A stretch of 12,888 nucleotides of DNA from Collinsella sp. (GCA_031292915.1 JAUMSH010000006.1:1-12888), one strand, 5' to 3'. Positions 1-7,691 are shown, counted from the first letter of the stretch. Notes: generated by a model from the sequence alone, not told the origin. Numbers and translations are program-made.

Positions 1-576
1 CAGAAGGCCGTTGATCTCGGTCAGGTTAGGCTTGACCAGCTCGGGCTTAATTTCGGACTTAAGGGCGGCCTCGAGCGAAGCACCCGAGGTATCGAGCAGC
101 ACCTTGGCGCCGGCGTTCTCGGCAATGCCCGTGATCTTGGCATAGTAGTCCGCCTCGACACCGCGGGGCAGAGAACCCGAAATGGTGACGACGTCGGCCT
201 TGCCCGCAAGCTCAGTAAACTTGGCGGTAAAGGCATCGAGTTCCTCGGGGGCAATTGTCGGGCCACTCTCGAGCAGCTCGGTCTGGTTACCGGCGTGGAG
301 GATGTTGAGGCAAATGCGAGTCTCGCCCTTGATGGGCACAAAGTCGTTGTTAATACCGTCGGCGTCCATGAGCTCAGCCATGTAGGCGCCCATGTGGCCG
401 CCGAGCAGACCGGTTGCCACAACGTCGTCGCCCAGCTGACCCAGCACACGGGCCACGTTGAGGCCCTTGCCGCCAGCGGTCTTTTCGGGCGTCACACGGT
501 TAACGTCGTCGATAATGAGCTCATCGAGCTGATAGCGCGTATCGACAGACGGGTTCATCGTAACGGTGAGGATCAT
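1..576 (-). CDS. lacC: Tagatose-6-phosphate kinase / 1-phosphofructokinase (PfkB family), C-terminus cut off
   Basis: This is a sugar-phosphate kinase of the PfkB/ribokinase fold; 192 N-terminal residues are visible and the gene runs off position 1. The first residues contain MNPSVD, residues 34-49 hold the PfkB glycine-rich signature (AGGKGLNVARVLGQLG), residues 83-106 read like LacC (KGETR, then GNQTELLESGP), and KPNLTEI lies at 182-188. The catalytic GAGD motif would be outside the window. The start is an ATG preceded by AAGGAG. It lies 59 bases downstream of the aldose epimerase gene on the same strand, so co-transcription is likely. In context it would phosphorylate tagatose-6-phosphate made by AgaS. 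A fructose-1-phosphate kinase (FruK) has the same fold; LacC is preferred on the sequence style of residues 83-106 and on context, both judged from memory. Confidence 0.75.
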   Translation of the reverse strand, partial: MILTVTMNPSVDTRYQLDELIIDDVNRVTPEKTAGGKGLNVARVLGQLGDDVVATGLLGGHMGAYMAELMDADGINNDFVPIKGETRICLNILHAGNQTELLESGPTIAPEELDAFTAKFTELAGKADVVTISGSLPRGVEADYYAKITGIAENAGAKVLLDTSGASLEAALKSEIKPELVKPNLTEINGLL

Positions 577-635
577 TTTTAGCTCCTTATCTCGCAGGCT
601 CCTTGTGCCTCGCGATACGAGTCGACAAAACGGAA

Positions 636-1517
636 TTACAGAATCTCAATCGTGAACGAGCGAACGACGGTCTCCTTGGGCTTGGCGACAAGGCAGCCGC
701 GCTTATGCTCAAGCACGTCGTCCTCATCGGAGCAGGTCGAAAGGCCGCCCCAGGGCTCAACCGCCACAAAATCGCCCTCGGGCTTGCTCCACACAATGAG
801 ATATGGGAAGCCCTCAAAGCTCAGGCGGACGCCCTTGTCCTCGCCCTTTTTGGAAAGCGTGACCTGACGGCTCTCGAGCACGTCAAAGATGGTCTCCGCA
901 AAATCGAAGAGCTCATGTGACAGAGGCAGCGTCTTTCCCACCATGGGGTTCTTGGAGCGATTGGTCACGTCAATCAAGCCAGTCGAGGGGACGGCAGTGC
1001 AAAGCTCAGCAGCCTCGTCCTTCTCAAAGCGCAGCTCGTAGTCCGTATAGGCCTCGCCCTCATCGAGCGGACACCTAAAGCCGGGATGACCGCCGATAAA
1101 GAACGGCATGTCCTCGCTTCCCTCGTTGGTCACCTCATAGGAGACGCGTACAGCAGCGTCCTCGAGCGTATAACGAGCGACAAGCTTAAACGGGTACGGA
1201 TAATCGCTCAGCAGCGCGGCGTTATCCTCCGAAGCCAGGCACATCGCCAGCTCGTTCTCGCTCTGGCTCAGCAGCTTCCACTCCTGTTTGCGCGCAAACC
1301 CGTGGCGACCGAGCTTTACATGATGCCCGGCAAACGTCATGGCGCTGTTGTCGCGCAAGCCTCCGCAAATCGGGAAGCAAATCGGTGCCTGGCCGGACCA
1401 CACGGCGGGATCGCCCTGCCACAGATACTCGCAACCTCCGGCCTCGATCGAGGTAAACGAACCACCAGCCGTGGACACCTTAATAGAAATCGAATCGTTG
1501 GAGAGAGCGTATTCCAT
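636..1517 (-). CDS. Aldose 1-epimerase family protein, LacX-like
   Basis: A 293-residue protein of the galactose mutarotase superfamily, nearest in style to the LacX branch found in tagatose-pathway operons. Expected landmarks are present: WSGQAPICFPICGGL at 40-54, GRHGFAR at 70-76 (His72), GGHPGF at 142-147 (His144, in the position of the catalytic histidine) and VAVEPWGG at 251-258 (Glu254, in the position of the catalytic base). It is cytoplasmic, with no signal peptide. The ATG at 1517 is preferred over an upstream in-frame start at 1553 because it follows GAAAGGA at suitable spacing and opens directly with the domain. Placement just upstream of lacC suggests it interconverts anomers of galactose-type sugars or sugar phosphates. 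Its exact substrate cannot be read from the sequence. Confidence 0.8.
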   Translation of the reverse strand: MEYALSNDSISIKVSTAGGSFTSIEAGGCEYLWQGDPAVWSGQAPICFPICGGLRDNSAMTFAGHHVKLGRHGFARKQEWKLLSQSENELAMCLASEDNAALLSDYPYPFKLVARYTLEDAAVRVSYEVTNEGSEDMPFFIGGHPGFRCPLDEGEAYTDYELRFEKDEAAELCTAVPSTGLIDVTNRSKNPMVGKTLPLSHELFDFAETIFDVLESRQVTLSKKGEDKGVRLSFEGFPYLIVWSKPEGDFVAVEPWGGLSTCSDEDDVLEHKRGCLVAKPKETVVRSFTIEIL

Positions 1518-1673
1518 TGCCCATCCTTTCGAACAACTGCTTTTTGCTCGCAAGTACCCGTCTCGGCCCTAACCAAAGGACAAACCAGCACGCTCATCGA
1601 TGCGTCCGGTATCCTAGCCATGCAACGGGGTACCATACATACATTGATGCAATTACAGCTGAAAGGCCTTCTT

Positions 1674-2258
1674 ATGCGAACCATCATCCTCTACGCCTCG
1701 CGCCATCATGGCAATACGAAAAAGCTCGTGGACGCCATCGTCGAGGCGCACCCCGAAATCGATACCCTCGATGTGAAGTTACTCGGTAAAAACGAGTACC
1801 CAGACCTGCACAAATATCATCTGATCGGTGTCGCCACGGGCATCTATTACTCCGAGATCGACAAGGACATGGCACGCGTGCTCACGAACGTGCTGCAGCC
1901 GCAGGACAAGGTGTTTGGCCTTATGACCTACGGTGGCAAAAACAAGTGGTACGGCAAGGATATCGATGGTATCTGCCGCATGAGGCAGGCCATCTTTATG
2001 GGTGTCTACGGCTGCCCCGGCTTTGATACGTGGGGGCCGTTCAAACTCGCCGGCGGTGTCCAAAAGGGACACCCGACCGCTGAGGAAATTAAGGGCGCCG
2101 TCGACTTCTTCGACAAGATCGAAGACGAGTATGGCGACATCATCGTCGAAGAGTACGCCAAGCGCGAGAAGCGTCTAGCATACGAGAAGGAGCATCCTGC
2201 AGGAGGCCTGGTGGCCGGCGTCAAGCGCACGGCAAAGAAGATCGCTAACAAGCTGTAA
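1674..2258 (+). CDS. Flavodoxin-family protein
   Basis: A 194-residue cytoplasmic flavodoxin-fold protein. The N-terminal strand and FMN-phosphate loop are visible (ILYASRHHGNTKKL, residues 5-18), followed by GVATGIYYSEID at 52-63 and a C-terminal block with YGCPGFDTWGPFKLAGG (112-128) and KGHP, typical of a clade of anaerobe flavodoxin-like proteins. The last 35 residues are highly charged, then basic, beyond the fold. Start ATG follows AAAGG with 7-base spacing; the open frame continues upstream for about 590 bases, but that part is antisense to the epimerase gene and is not coding. It is transcribed divergently from the epimerase and ends at its own terminator. It probably carries electrons in an FMN-dependent redox step; partner unknown. 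No link to the amino-sugar genes beyond position. Confidence 0.8.
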   Translation: MRTIILYASRHHGNTKKLVDAIVEAHPEIDTLDVKLLGKNEYPDLHKYHLIGVATGIYYSEIDKDMARVLTNVLQPQDKVFGLMTYGGKNKWYGKDIDGICRMRQAIFMGVYGCPGFDTWGPFKLAGGVQKGHPTAEEIKGAVDFFDKIEDEYGDIIVEEYAKREKRLAYEKEHPAGGLVAGVKRTAKKIANKL

Positions 2259-2289
2259 CTGTGAAGGTGCTTTTGAGCGTTTAACCCAT

Positions 2290-2327
2290 ACGGCGGGTCC
2301 GAGCAGATTCGGGCCCGCCGTCTTTTT
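2290..2327 (+). terminator. Intrinsic terminator after the flavodoxin gene
   Basis: A GC-rich inverted repeat ACGGCGGG(T)CCGA ... TTCGGG(C)CCGCCGT is followed directly by CTTTTTCT on the plus strand. It lies 31 bases after the flavodoxin stop and just before the convergent deacetylase stop at 2334. The opposite strand lacks a U-tract, so it serves mainly the plus-strand gene. Confidence 0.9.
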
Positions 2328-2333
2328 CTATCG

Positions 2334-3503
2334 CTACTCGGTAAAGGCGTTGCCGACGCTCTGGCCGCCAACATACGTCTCGACGAGGGTGAGCTCATGG
2401 TCGAACACGACAAAGTCGGCGTCGCGACCCGGCATGATGCTGCCGCACTTATCCTCGATGTGCGCGGAGCGTGCCGGCACCTCGGTTGCCATGCGAATGG
2501 CGATATCGGCGCTGGCGATGCCCCAGTCGACGATGTTCTTGACGCCCTGGGCAAGCGTGAGCACCGAGCCGGCAATGCTCTTGCCGTCGGCGAGCCAGCA
2601 CAGGTTGTCCTTCATGATGACGTCCATGCCACCACTGGTGTAGCTGCCCTCGGGCATGCCGCCGCAACCCAGGCAGTCGGTGATGAGCACCGTGTGCTGC
2701 CAGCCCTTTGCCTGCAGCAGCGCCTTGATGGCGGCAGGGTTTACGTGCTTGCCGTCACAGATGATCTCGGCGTAGGTCTCGGGCGTGGACATAGCAGCGC
2801 CCACGACACCGGGCTCACGGTGATGCAGCCCGCGCTGGCCGTTATAGGTATGCGTAAAGCAGCTGGCACCGGCGTTGATGGCGGCGATGCACTCATCGTA
2901 GGTGGCGTCGGAGTGACCGATGCTGGTCACCACACCCTTGGCGTTCAGAGCAGCCGCATAAGCAGCGGCACCGTCGCGCTCGGCCGCCATGGCGCTCTTA
3001 ACGATGCGACCACCCGCAGCCTCCTGCCACTGATCGAAGACCTCCTCAGAGGGGTCAATCAGATAAGCGGGGTTCTGCGCGCCCACGTGCTTCATGGTAA
3101 AGAAAGGGCCCTCCAGGTAGATGCCCTGAATGCGAGCACCGCAGAAGTCGGGGCCGCGACCCCCGTCCGCCTGAGCGATGGCGGCGCAGGCGTCCTTGAT
3201 CTGCTCGACGCCATCGGTGAACGTCGTGGGCAGCCAGCTGGTGGTACCGCGACGGGCGAGCTCGGTCGAGCTGATATCGATGCCCTCGGGATCGTTATCG
3301 GTAGTTGAGTGGTTGTAGAAGCCATGGATGTGAGTATCGACCATACCCGGCGCGATCCACGATCCCGTGTAGTCCTTAATCTCGCAAGAGGGCTCGTCGG
3401 CCTGCCAGGCGCCAAAGACGCCATCCTCGACCATAAGATAGCCGCCCAGTTGCGGGCCTGCCGGCAAGAAGAACTTGTCAGCCTTAATTGCGTACGTGCT
3501 CAT
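2334..3503 (-). CDS. nagA: N-acetylgalactosamine/N-acetylglucosamine-6-phosphate deacetylase
   Basis: A 389-residue amidohydrolase that removes acetate from N-acetyl-hexosamine-6-phosphate; in this locus the substrate is probably GalNAc-6-P (AgaA role). Metal and catalytic landmarks: DTHIHG at 56-61 (His58, His60), YLEGPF at 129-134 (Glu131), GHSDA at 196-200 (His197), FTHTYN with His218, LHHREPGVVGA at 226-236, DGKHV at 250-254, and LITDCLG at 273-279 with catalytic Asp276. The stretch TYNGQRGLHHRE differs from the NAMSPLHHRE of textbook NagA. The start is the ATG at 3503, 5 bases after AAGGAG; the in-frame GTG at 3509 overlaps that ribosome site and is rejected. A terminator separates it from agaS upstream, so it needs read-through or its own promoter (TATAAG lies at 3545-3550 on the minus strand, with no good -35). 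GlcNAc-6-P specificity remains possible. Confidence 0.9.
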   Translation of the reverse strand: MSTYAIKADKFFLPAGPQLGGYLMVEDGVFGAWQADEPSCEIKDYTGSWIAPGMVDTHIHGFYNHSTTDNDPEGIDISSTELARRGTTSWLPTTFTDGVEQIKDACAAIAQADGGRGPDFCGARIQGIYLEGPFFTMKHVGAQNPAYLIDPSEEVFDQWQEAAGGRIVKSAMAAERDGAAAYAAALNAKGVVTSIGHSDATYDECIAAINAGASCFTHTYNGQRGLHHREPGVVGAAMSTPETYAEIICDGKHVNPAAIKALLQAKGWQHTVLITDCLGCGGMPEGSYTSGGMDVIMKDNLCWLADGKSIAGSVLTLAQGVKNIVDWGIASADIAIRMATEVPARSAHIEDKCGSIMPGRDADFVVFDHELTLVETYVGGQSVGNAFTE

Positions 3504-3560
3504 ATGCACTCCTTGCTTCTAAAGCAGTTGACTGTAGTGATGCTTATACCCAGCTCACGT

Positions 3561-3602
3561 AAAACAAAAAGCGCCCGCCCGCCGTTATGAGCGGACGGGC
3601 GC
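3561..3602 (-). terminator. Intrinsic terminator after agaS
   Basis: On the minus strand a 12-bp stem (GCGCCCGTCCGC pairing with GCGGGCGGGCGC, one U-G wobble) with an 8-base loop is followed by TTTTTGTTTT. It lies 18 bases beyond the agaS stop and upstream of the deacetylase gene, so it would separate agaS from nagA or reduce nagA expression. Confidence 0.9.
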
Positions 3603-3620
3603 CCTTACAGGGGGACGCGA

Positions 3621-4787
3621 TTAAGCGGTGAAGGGGTGAATCGTCACGCCCTTAACCACGCGGTTGACCGTGCCGGTGGGGCTCGGCGTATCGGGCGTGT
3701 TGCCCACGCGCACGGAGTTGAGCAGGCTGATAGCCTGGGCAAACATCACGAACGGCAGAGCAAGGTAGCCCTCGGGAAGTGCCTCGTAGCCCTTAAAGGT
3801 GAAGGACTCGCCCTCGTAGACGGTGGCACCTTCCTGCTGAACGGCGATGGTGTGCTGAGCGATCTCGTCGCCACCGATCTCGTTGAGGATGTCGATGTCG
3901 TACTGACGGGTGTAGGCGTCGTTATTGACGAACACGAAGACGAGCGTCTTATCGTCGACGAAGGACTTAGGTCCATGACGATAGCCCATGGAGGTGTCGT
4001 AGGAAGTAGCGACCAGACCGTGAGCGAGCTCGAGGATCTTGAGCTGGCTCTCCTGGGCAAGACCACCGAAGGAGCCAGAACCCAAGTAGGTCACGCGGTT
4101 GAAATCGCCAGCCAGGTAATCGGCGATCTCAGGCTCACGGGAGATGACCTCCTCGCCCATCTTGGCAATCGTCTCGACCCACTCGGCCTTCTGCTCGTCA
4201 GAGGCAGTGTCGAAAATAAGGGTGGAGAGCAGGGTCATGCAGGAATAAGAACCGGTCATGGCGAAGCCCTTGTCGTTGGCGCGCGGAATGAGCAGCGTCA
4301 GCGCATTGGGATCATCGGCAGACTCGACGGCGAGCTTGCCCTCGGGAGCGCAGGTGATGTTGAGGAACTTGACGTTGTGGACGAGCTCCTTGGCAACGGC
4401 AACGGCGGCAAGGCTCTCGGGGCTGTTGCCAGAACGGGCAAAGGAAACCACGAGCGTGGGATCCTCGGCGCGCAGGAAGTCGCGCGGAGCGCTCACGATG
4501 TCGGTCGTGGCGATGGGCTTAAAGTCGTAGAGATCAGTGTTGCCAGCGTGACGCAGGTACGGGGCGCAAGTATCGCCAACGTAGTCGGACGTACCGGCAC
4601 CGGTGAAGACAACGGACAGACGACCCTCGCCCATAGCGCGAGCCTCGGCCAGGAAGGCCTCGATGGCCTCCTTGTTCTCGCGATAGATGTTGAGCGTATC
4701 ACGCCAAAGCTCGGGCTGCTGAGCAATCTCGGCCGTGGTGATCTGGGCGCCGAGCTCGGTGAGCTCCTCGACACTCTTTTCGAACAT
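3621..4787 (-). CDS. agaS: Galactosamine-6-phosphate deaminase/isomerase AgaS (SIS domains)
   Basis: A 388-residue tandem-SIS protein, full length for AgaS. AgaS converts galactosamine-6-phosphate to tagatose-6-phosphate plus ammonia, as established for the E. coli aga system. First SIS domain: FTGAGTSDYVGD at 61-72 and SFARSGNSPES at 115-125. Second: YLGSGSFGGLAQES at 234-247, LKILEL at 249-254, and GYRHGPKSFVDD at 268-279. The C-terminal signature GNTPDTPSPTGTVNRVVKG (362-380) is highly typical of AgaS and separates it from GlmS or AgaI-type enzymes. The ATG follows GAGAGG at 8 bases. It lies directly downstream of the GntR gene, but with its own TATAAT box and operator in the 114-base gap. 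Product would feed LacC at the left end of the window. Confidence 0.93.
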   Translation of the reverse strand: MFEKSVEELTELGAQITTAEIAQQPELWRDTLNIYRENKEAIEAFLAEARAMGEGRLSVVFTGAGTSDYVGDTCAPYLRHAGNTDLYDFKPIATTDIVSAPRDFLRAEDPTLVVSFARSGNSPESLAAVAVAKELVHNVKFLNITCAPEGKLAVESADDPNALTLLIPRANDKGFAMTGSYSCMTLLSTLIFDTASDEQKAEWVETIAKMGEEVISREPEIADYLAGDFNRVTYLGSGSFGGLAQESQLKILELAHGLVATSYDTSMGYRHGPKSFVDDKTLVFVFVNNDAYTRQYDIDILNEIGGDEIAQHTIAVQQEGATVYEGESFTFKGYEALPEGYLALPFVMFAQAISLLNSVRVGNTPDTPSPTGTVNRVVKGVTIHPFTA

Positions 4788-4826
4788 TTCTAATACCTCT
4801 CTCTAGAAGTAATCCTCTGACGTGCA

Positions 4827-4832
4827 ATTATA
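4827..4832 (-). promoter_or_regulatory. Probable -10 box of the agaS promoter
   Basis: A perfect TATAAT on the minus strand, 40 bases upstream of the agaS ATG. With 17-base spacing the -35 would be at 4850-4855 (CTACCA), a poor match that lies inside the operator-like palindrome. A repressor bound there would block polymerase. Confidence 0.65.
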
Positions 4833-4848
4833 CACTTCGGTTGGTTAT

Positions 4849-4862
4849 CTGGTAGTAACCAG
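4849..4862. promoter_or_regulatory. Operator-like palindrome, probable GntR/HutC site before agaS
   Basis: CTGGTAGTAACCAG is a dyad with perfect CTGGT/ACCAG arms and a 4-base centre. The first 13 bases recur exactly at 9142-9154 upstream of the PTS operon. A further half-site, TTGGTT, lies 4 bases to the left. The TGGT-N4-ACCA shape fits the operators known for NagR/DasR-type HutC-subfamily regulators, and a gene for such a regulator is adjacent. Confidence 0.75.
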
Positions 4863-4901
4863 TTAAATGCAAAGAATCATCATATGGAGACAATGCGGAC
4901 A

Positions 4902-5633
4902 CTAGTTGCTACGCTGGTGGTAAACCTTGTATTTAAACTGATCGGCACGAGCAACCGAGAGTGTATACTCCACAACCTCGTTTGACTCGTTATACGTAGT
5001 CCTGACCAAATCGAGCACAGGCGAGCCCTCGACAATTCCCAAAAGGTGGGCGTCGGTGGGACGGGCTATGCTCGCATAGAACTCCTCTTCGGCCACGCGA
5101 ATCTTTTGCTGAAAGTCCTGCTCAATCACATCGTAAAGCGGCTTACGCTCCAGCAGCGGTCGCTTTAGGGACAGAAATTGACGAACCGGTAGATAGCTGC
5201 GTTCGACCATCATGGGCATGTTGTCGGCAGAACGAAGGCGCTTGAGCTTAAAAATGCGATCACCGATGCGCAATCCCATATGCTCGGCCAGATTCTTATC
5301 GGCCTCCATCTCGCAAAACTCGAGAATCGTGGTCTCGGGTTCTCGACCCATCGCGCGCATCTGCTCGGTAAAGCTGTAGGACTGCATAAGATTGGTTGCC
5401 TTTGCCGAACGGTCGGTCACAAAGGTACCGCGACCGTGCTGCCGAACCACCAGTCCTAAACGCTCCAGTTCCTGCAGAGCCAGGCGTACCGTAGTGCGCG
5501 AGAGACCATAGCGCTCCGAAAGTTCGCGCTCGGAAGGAATCATGTCACCGGCGCGATATTCATGGTCGATCTTTTCGGTCAGAATATCGACCAGCTGATC
5601 GTACAGCGGTTGCTTACGCGCTCCGATCGCCAT
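4902..5633 (-). CDS. GntR-family regulator, HutC subfamily (UTRA domain)
   Basis: A 243-residue transcription regulator. Residues 8-73 form a GntR winged helix-turn-helix: the recognition region spans PSERELSERYGLSRTTVR (33-50) and the wing ends in RQHGRGTFV (64-72). Residues 85-235 match a UTRA effector domain (for example RLRSADNMPMMVERSYLP at 132-149), the domain that binds phosphorylated sugars in NagR/DasR-type regulators. It probably represses agaS and the PTS operon through the shared TGGT-N4-ACCA palindrome, released by an amino-sugar phosphate; this is inferred from position and site shape. No copy of the palindrome is seen before its own start, so autoregulation is not evident. Start ATG follows GGGAGG. 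The promoter is probably in the 87 bases between the PTS terminator and the start; no strong boxes seen. Confidence 0.88.
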   Translation of the reverse strand: MAIGARKQPLYDQLVDILTEKIDHEYRAGDMIPSERELSERYGLSRTTVRLALQELERLGLVVRQHGRGTFVTDRSAKATNLMQSYSFTEQMRAMGREPETTILEFCEMEADKNLAEHMGLRIGDRIFKLKRLRSADNMPMMVERSYLPVRQFLSLKRPLLERKPLYDVIEQDFQQKIRVAEEEFYASIARPTDAHLLGIVEGSPVLDLVRTTYNESNEVVEYTLSVARADQFKYKVYHQRSN

Positions 5634-5710
5634 CCTATCCTCCCTTTTGCTCGAATTCGGCTAACTACCTAGGGTGTTATGCATTATCTGTCTGCCACAC
5701 CCGAATCATT

Positions 5711-5750
5711 AAGAAAACAAAAGCCGCGCGCTCTTTCGAGCACGCGGCTT
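5711..5750 (-). terminator. Intrinsic terminator of the PTS operon
   Basis: On the minus strand, a 13-bp stem (AAGCCGCGTGCTC with GAGCGCGCGGCTT, one U-G wobble) closed by a GAAA tetraloop is followed by TTGTTTTCTT. It lies 69 bases beyond the IID stop and before the GntR gene. A second weaker hairpin (5777-5805, GGGGTGTG/CACACCCC arms) without a U-tract lies between it and the IID stop. Confidence 0.92.
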
Positions 5751-5818
5751 TTAACATACACATGGCTTAAGGGGTCGGGGTGTGAGCCGCGTAGGGACAC
5801 ACCCCTCAAGCTAGAGCC

Positions 5819-6901
5819 TTACCAGATGCTCGGCCAGAGACCAAGCGGGCCAGCGCCCAGGATGCCAAGGACGAAGAGCAGGAGAATGCCCTTGGTCGGG
5901 GTCCAGCTGTGCTTAGCGAACATGTAGTAAAGCAGCAGCGTAAGCATAAGCGGGACGAGCTTCGGGACGATGGTGTTGAGGGTGTCGGCAACAGAGAAGT
6001 TGACCGGATCCTCGGTAACGGTGCCGTAGGTCACGGACTCCATGCCGTTACCCAGATCGGTGACGCCGCACTCGACAGCGTTGCCGTCGGCATCGGAAGC
6101 GGTAAGGGCGTTGCCGTCCTTATCGGTCATGGCGATGGTACCGGCCTCAGCGGTCTCGGTATCGATGCCCTCCATACCGGTAAAGTTCTCGGCCTCCTTC
6201 TCGGAGACAATCACGGTAGTAGCGGAGAGGCCGCGGGTGGTGCCGTTGGGGATCTGGAGGTTGATCTGGGTGCCACCCATGGTGACGACCAGGCAACCGA
6301 CGACGAAGACGCCCATGATGGAAGCGGCACGCGTGAAGGCCTGCATGTTGGCGGTCAGAGCGTCAATAGCGCTGGTGCCAAGCTTGTAGGACCAGTTCAT
6401 GAGCCAGAAGCGCAGAGCGAACTGGACGACGTTGAAGATCACCAGGAAGATGATCGGTGCAGCGGCGTTGCCGTTGATGGCCATGTTGGAGGTGATGCCG
6501 GCCGTGATAGGCACGAGCGTCAGCCAGAACAGGGCGTCACCGATACCACCGAGCGGGCCCATTGCGGCGACGCGGACGGCGCGGATCGTGGGGATGTCAA
6601 CCTTGTTCTGCTCGAGCGAAAGCACGATGCCCATAACAAAGGTGACAAGGAACGGGTGGGTGTTGAAGAACTCCAGGTTGTGGCTCATGGAAGCCGCGAG
6701 GTCGTTCTTGTTGGTGTGGATCTTCTCCAGACCGGGGATGATGGAGTAGAGCCAGCCAGCGGCCTGCATGCGCTCGTAGTTGAACGATGCCTGCAGGAAG
6801 CAGGAGCGCCAAGCCATCTTGTTGAGGGTCTTCTGGTCGAGCTGCGGAGCAGGAGTGAGATCCTCGTAGTGCTCCGGGATCACATACTCATTAGATGCCA
6901 T
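5819..6901 (-). CDS. agaE: Mannose-family PTS component IID, GalNAc-type, with long inserted loop
   Basis: A 360-residue membrane subunit that forms the translocation unit with IIC. The family core is intact: RSCFLQASFNYERMQAAGW (32-50), FFNTHPFL (78-85) and GPLGGIGDALFW (115-126), with C-terminal membrane segments near 147-167, 192-208, 312-330 and 336-355. IID proteins are usually about 270-300 residues; the excess lies at roughly 217-300, between two membrane segments, where a polar, acidic stretch includes DKDGN (260-264) and DADGN (270-274). The start is the ATG at 6901, 8 bases after GGAGGTGA, not the longer frame from 6934; the gene then overlaps the IIC stop by 11 bases, implying translational coupling. 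Last gene of the PTS operon. GalNAc specificity is inferred from the companion IIB and IIC and from agaS. Confidence 0.9.
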   Translation of the reverse strand: MASNEYVIPEHYEDLTPAPQLDQKTLNKMAWRSCFLQASFNYERMQAAGWLYSIIPGLEKIHTNKNDLAASMSHNLEFFNTHPFLVTFVMGIVLSLEQNKVDIPTIRAVRVAAMGPLGGIGDALFWLTLVPITAGITSNMAINGNAAAPIIFLVIFNVVQFALRFWLMNWSYKLGTSAIDALTANMQAFTRAASIMGVFVVGCLVVTMGGTQINLQIPNGTTRGLSATTVIVSEKEAENFTGMEGIDTETAEAGTIAMTDKDGNALTASDADGNAVECGVTDLGNGMESVTYGTVTEDPVNFSVADTLNTIVPKLVPLMLTLLLYYMFAKHSWTPTKGILLLFVLGILGAGPLGLWPSIW

Positions 6902-7691
6902 CTTCGAAGTCACCTCCGTCAGAAACAGCTGCACCCTTCAGCTCGGTCTGCTGCTGGAAGTCCCAGAAAGCGATGCCGAAGCCGATGAGAGCGAGGATGA
7001 GCAGAGCAGGGGTTGCCAGCGAATCGTTGGCAACGGTGATGAGCGCGAGGCCAAAGCCCATGAGGAAGAAGCCCCACATATCGCGGTTCATCATAACCTT
7101 GAGCAGGACGGCGAAGCCGACGAAGCGCATCATGCCGCCTGCAGCGGACAGACCGGTCTGCAGCCAAGTCGGGATGGCAGAAGCGATGGTCTGGCCGATG
7201 GTAGCGCCAGCGATGAAGAACAGGGTGACGACGACAGCGAAGATCAGGCCGAGCAGAGCCATGGCGAAGTAGTTCAGGCGCTCGATGCCCTTGGTGTCCG
7301 CGTTGTGAGCCATGTTATCGGCCGTGGACATAAGCGGGGACATAAGCGTGAAGACCAGGGTAACGCCAAGCTGGCCAAGCAGAGCGAACGGAATGGCGAG
7401 GCCGACTGCCGCGTTGGGCTCGAGGCCCGTGGCGATAGCGAGAATGGCTGCCATGATGCCGCCGATGACGGCGTTAGGCGGCTGAGCGCCTCCGATCGGC
7501 ATGTTGCCGATCGTCATGAGCTGATAGGTACCACCCACGAGAAGACCGGTGTTGAGGTCGCCAAGGATAAGACCGATGACGGCGCCGGTGACGATGGGCT
7601 GATAGAGAGACTCGAGGAAGTCAAACTGGTCGATTGCCGCGATGAACGTAACAACGAAGACCAGAGCGATCTGGATGATCGAGTATTCCAT
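6891..7691 (-). CDS. agaW: Mannose-family PTS component IIC, GalNAc-type
   Basis: A 266-residue integral membrane permease subunit that binds and carries the sugar together with IID. Family landmarks: an N-terminal membrane segment (7-20), the loop and re-entrant region GDLNTGLLVGGTYQLMTIG (44-62), GGAQPPNAVIGG (67-78), MSTADNMAHNADTKGIERLN (121-140) and GFAVLLKVMMNRD (192-204). About eight hydrophobic segments are visible. The C-terminus FEDGI matches, from memory, the end of the E. coli GalNAc permease AgaW, which supports GalNAc or galactosamine over mannose. Start ATG follows GAAAGGAGGAG. The stop overlaps the IID start. It is separated from the IIB gene by a 90-base gap carrying a small hairpin. 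Confidence 0.9.
   Translation of the reverse strand: MEYSIIQIALVFVVTFIAAIDQFDFLESLYQPIVTGAVIGLILGDLNTGLLVGGTYQLMTIGNMPIGGAQPPNAVIGGIMAAILAIATGLEPNAAVGLAIPFALLGQLGVTLVFTLMSPLMSTADNMAHNADTKGIERLNYFAMALLGLIFAVVVTLFFIAGATIGQTIASAIPTWLQTGLSAAGGMMRFVGFAVLLKVMMNRDMWGFFLMGFGLALITVANDSLATPALLILALIGFGIAFWDFQQQTELKGAAVSDGGDFEDGI

Noticed and set aside
1086..1673. Long in-frame upstream extension of the flavodoxin frame
   Set aside because: It is antisense to the epimerase gene and includes the divergent promoter region. Flavodoxin homology and a ribosome site begin at 1674.
1518..1673. Promoters for the epimerase and flavodoxin genes in the divergent gap
   Set aside because: No pair of boxes with acceptable spacing stood out, so none is listed, although promoters must be there or nearby.
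2397..3308. 303-codon plus-strand frame opposite the deacetylase gene
   Set aside because: It is a shadow of a well-supported amidohydrolase and has no ribosome site or recognisable domain.
3636..4793. 385-codon plus-strand frame opposite agaS
   Set aside because: It mirrors the agaS frame in G+C-rich DNA, is rich in V/G/L/D/E without motifs, and AgaS is certain on the other strand.
5777..5805. GGGGTGTG/CACACCCC hairpin just after IID read as a terminator
   Set aside because: No U-tract follows on the minus strand; the proper terminator is 27 bases further on. It may only protect the 3' end.
5909..6988. 359-codon plus-strand frame opposite IID
   Set aside because: Its composition (H/D/G/V-rich, no domain) is that of an antisense shadow, and it runs across the IIC-IID overlap.
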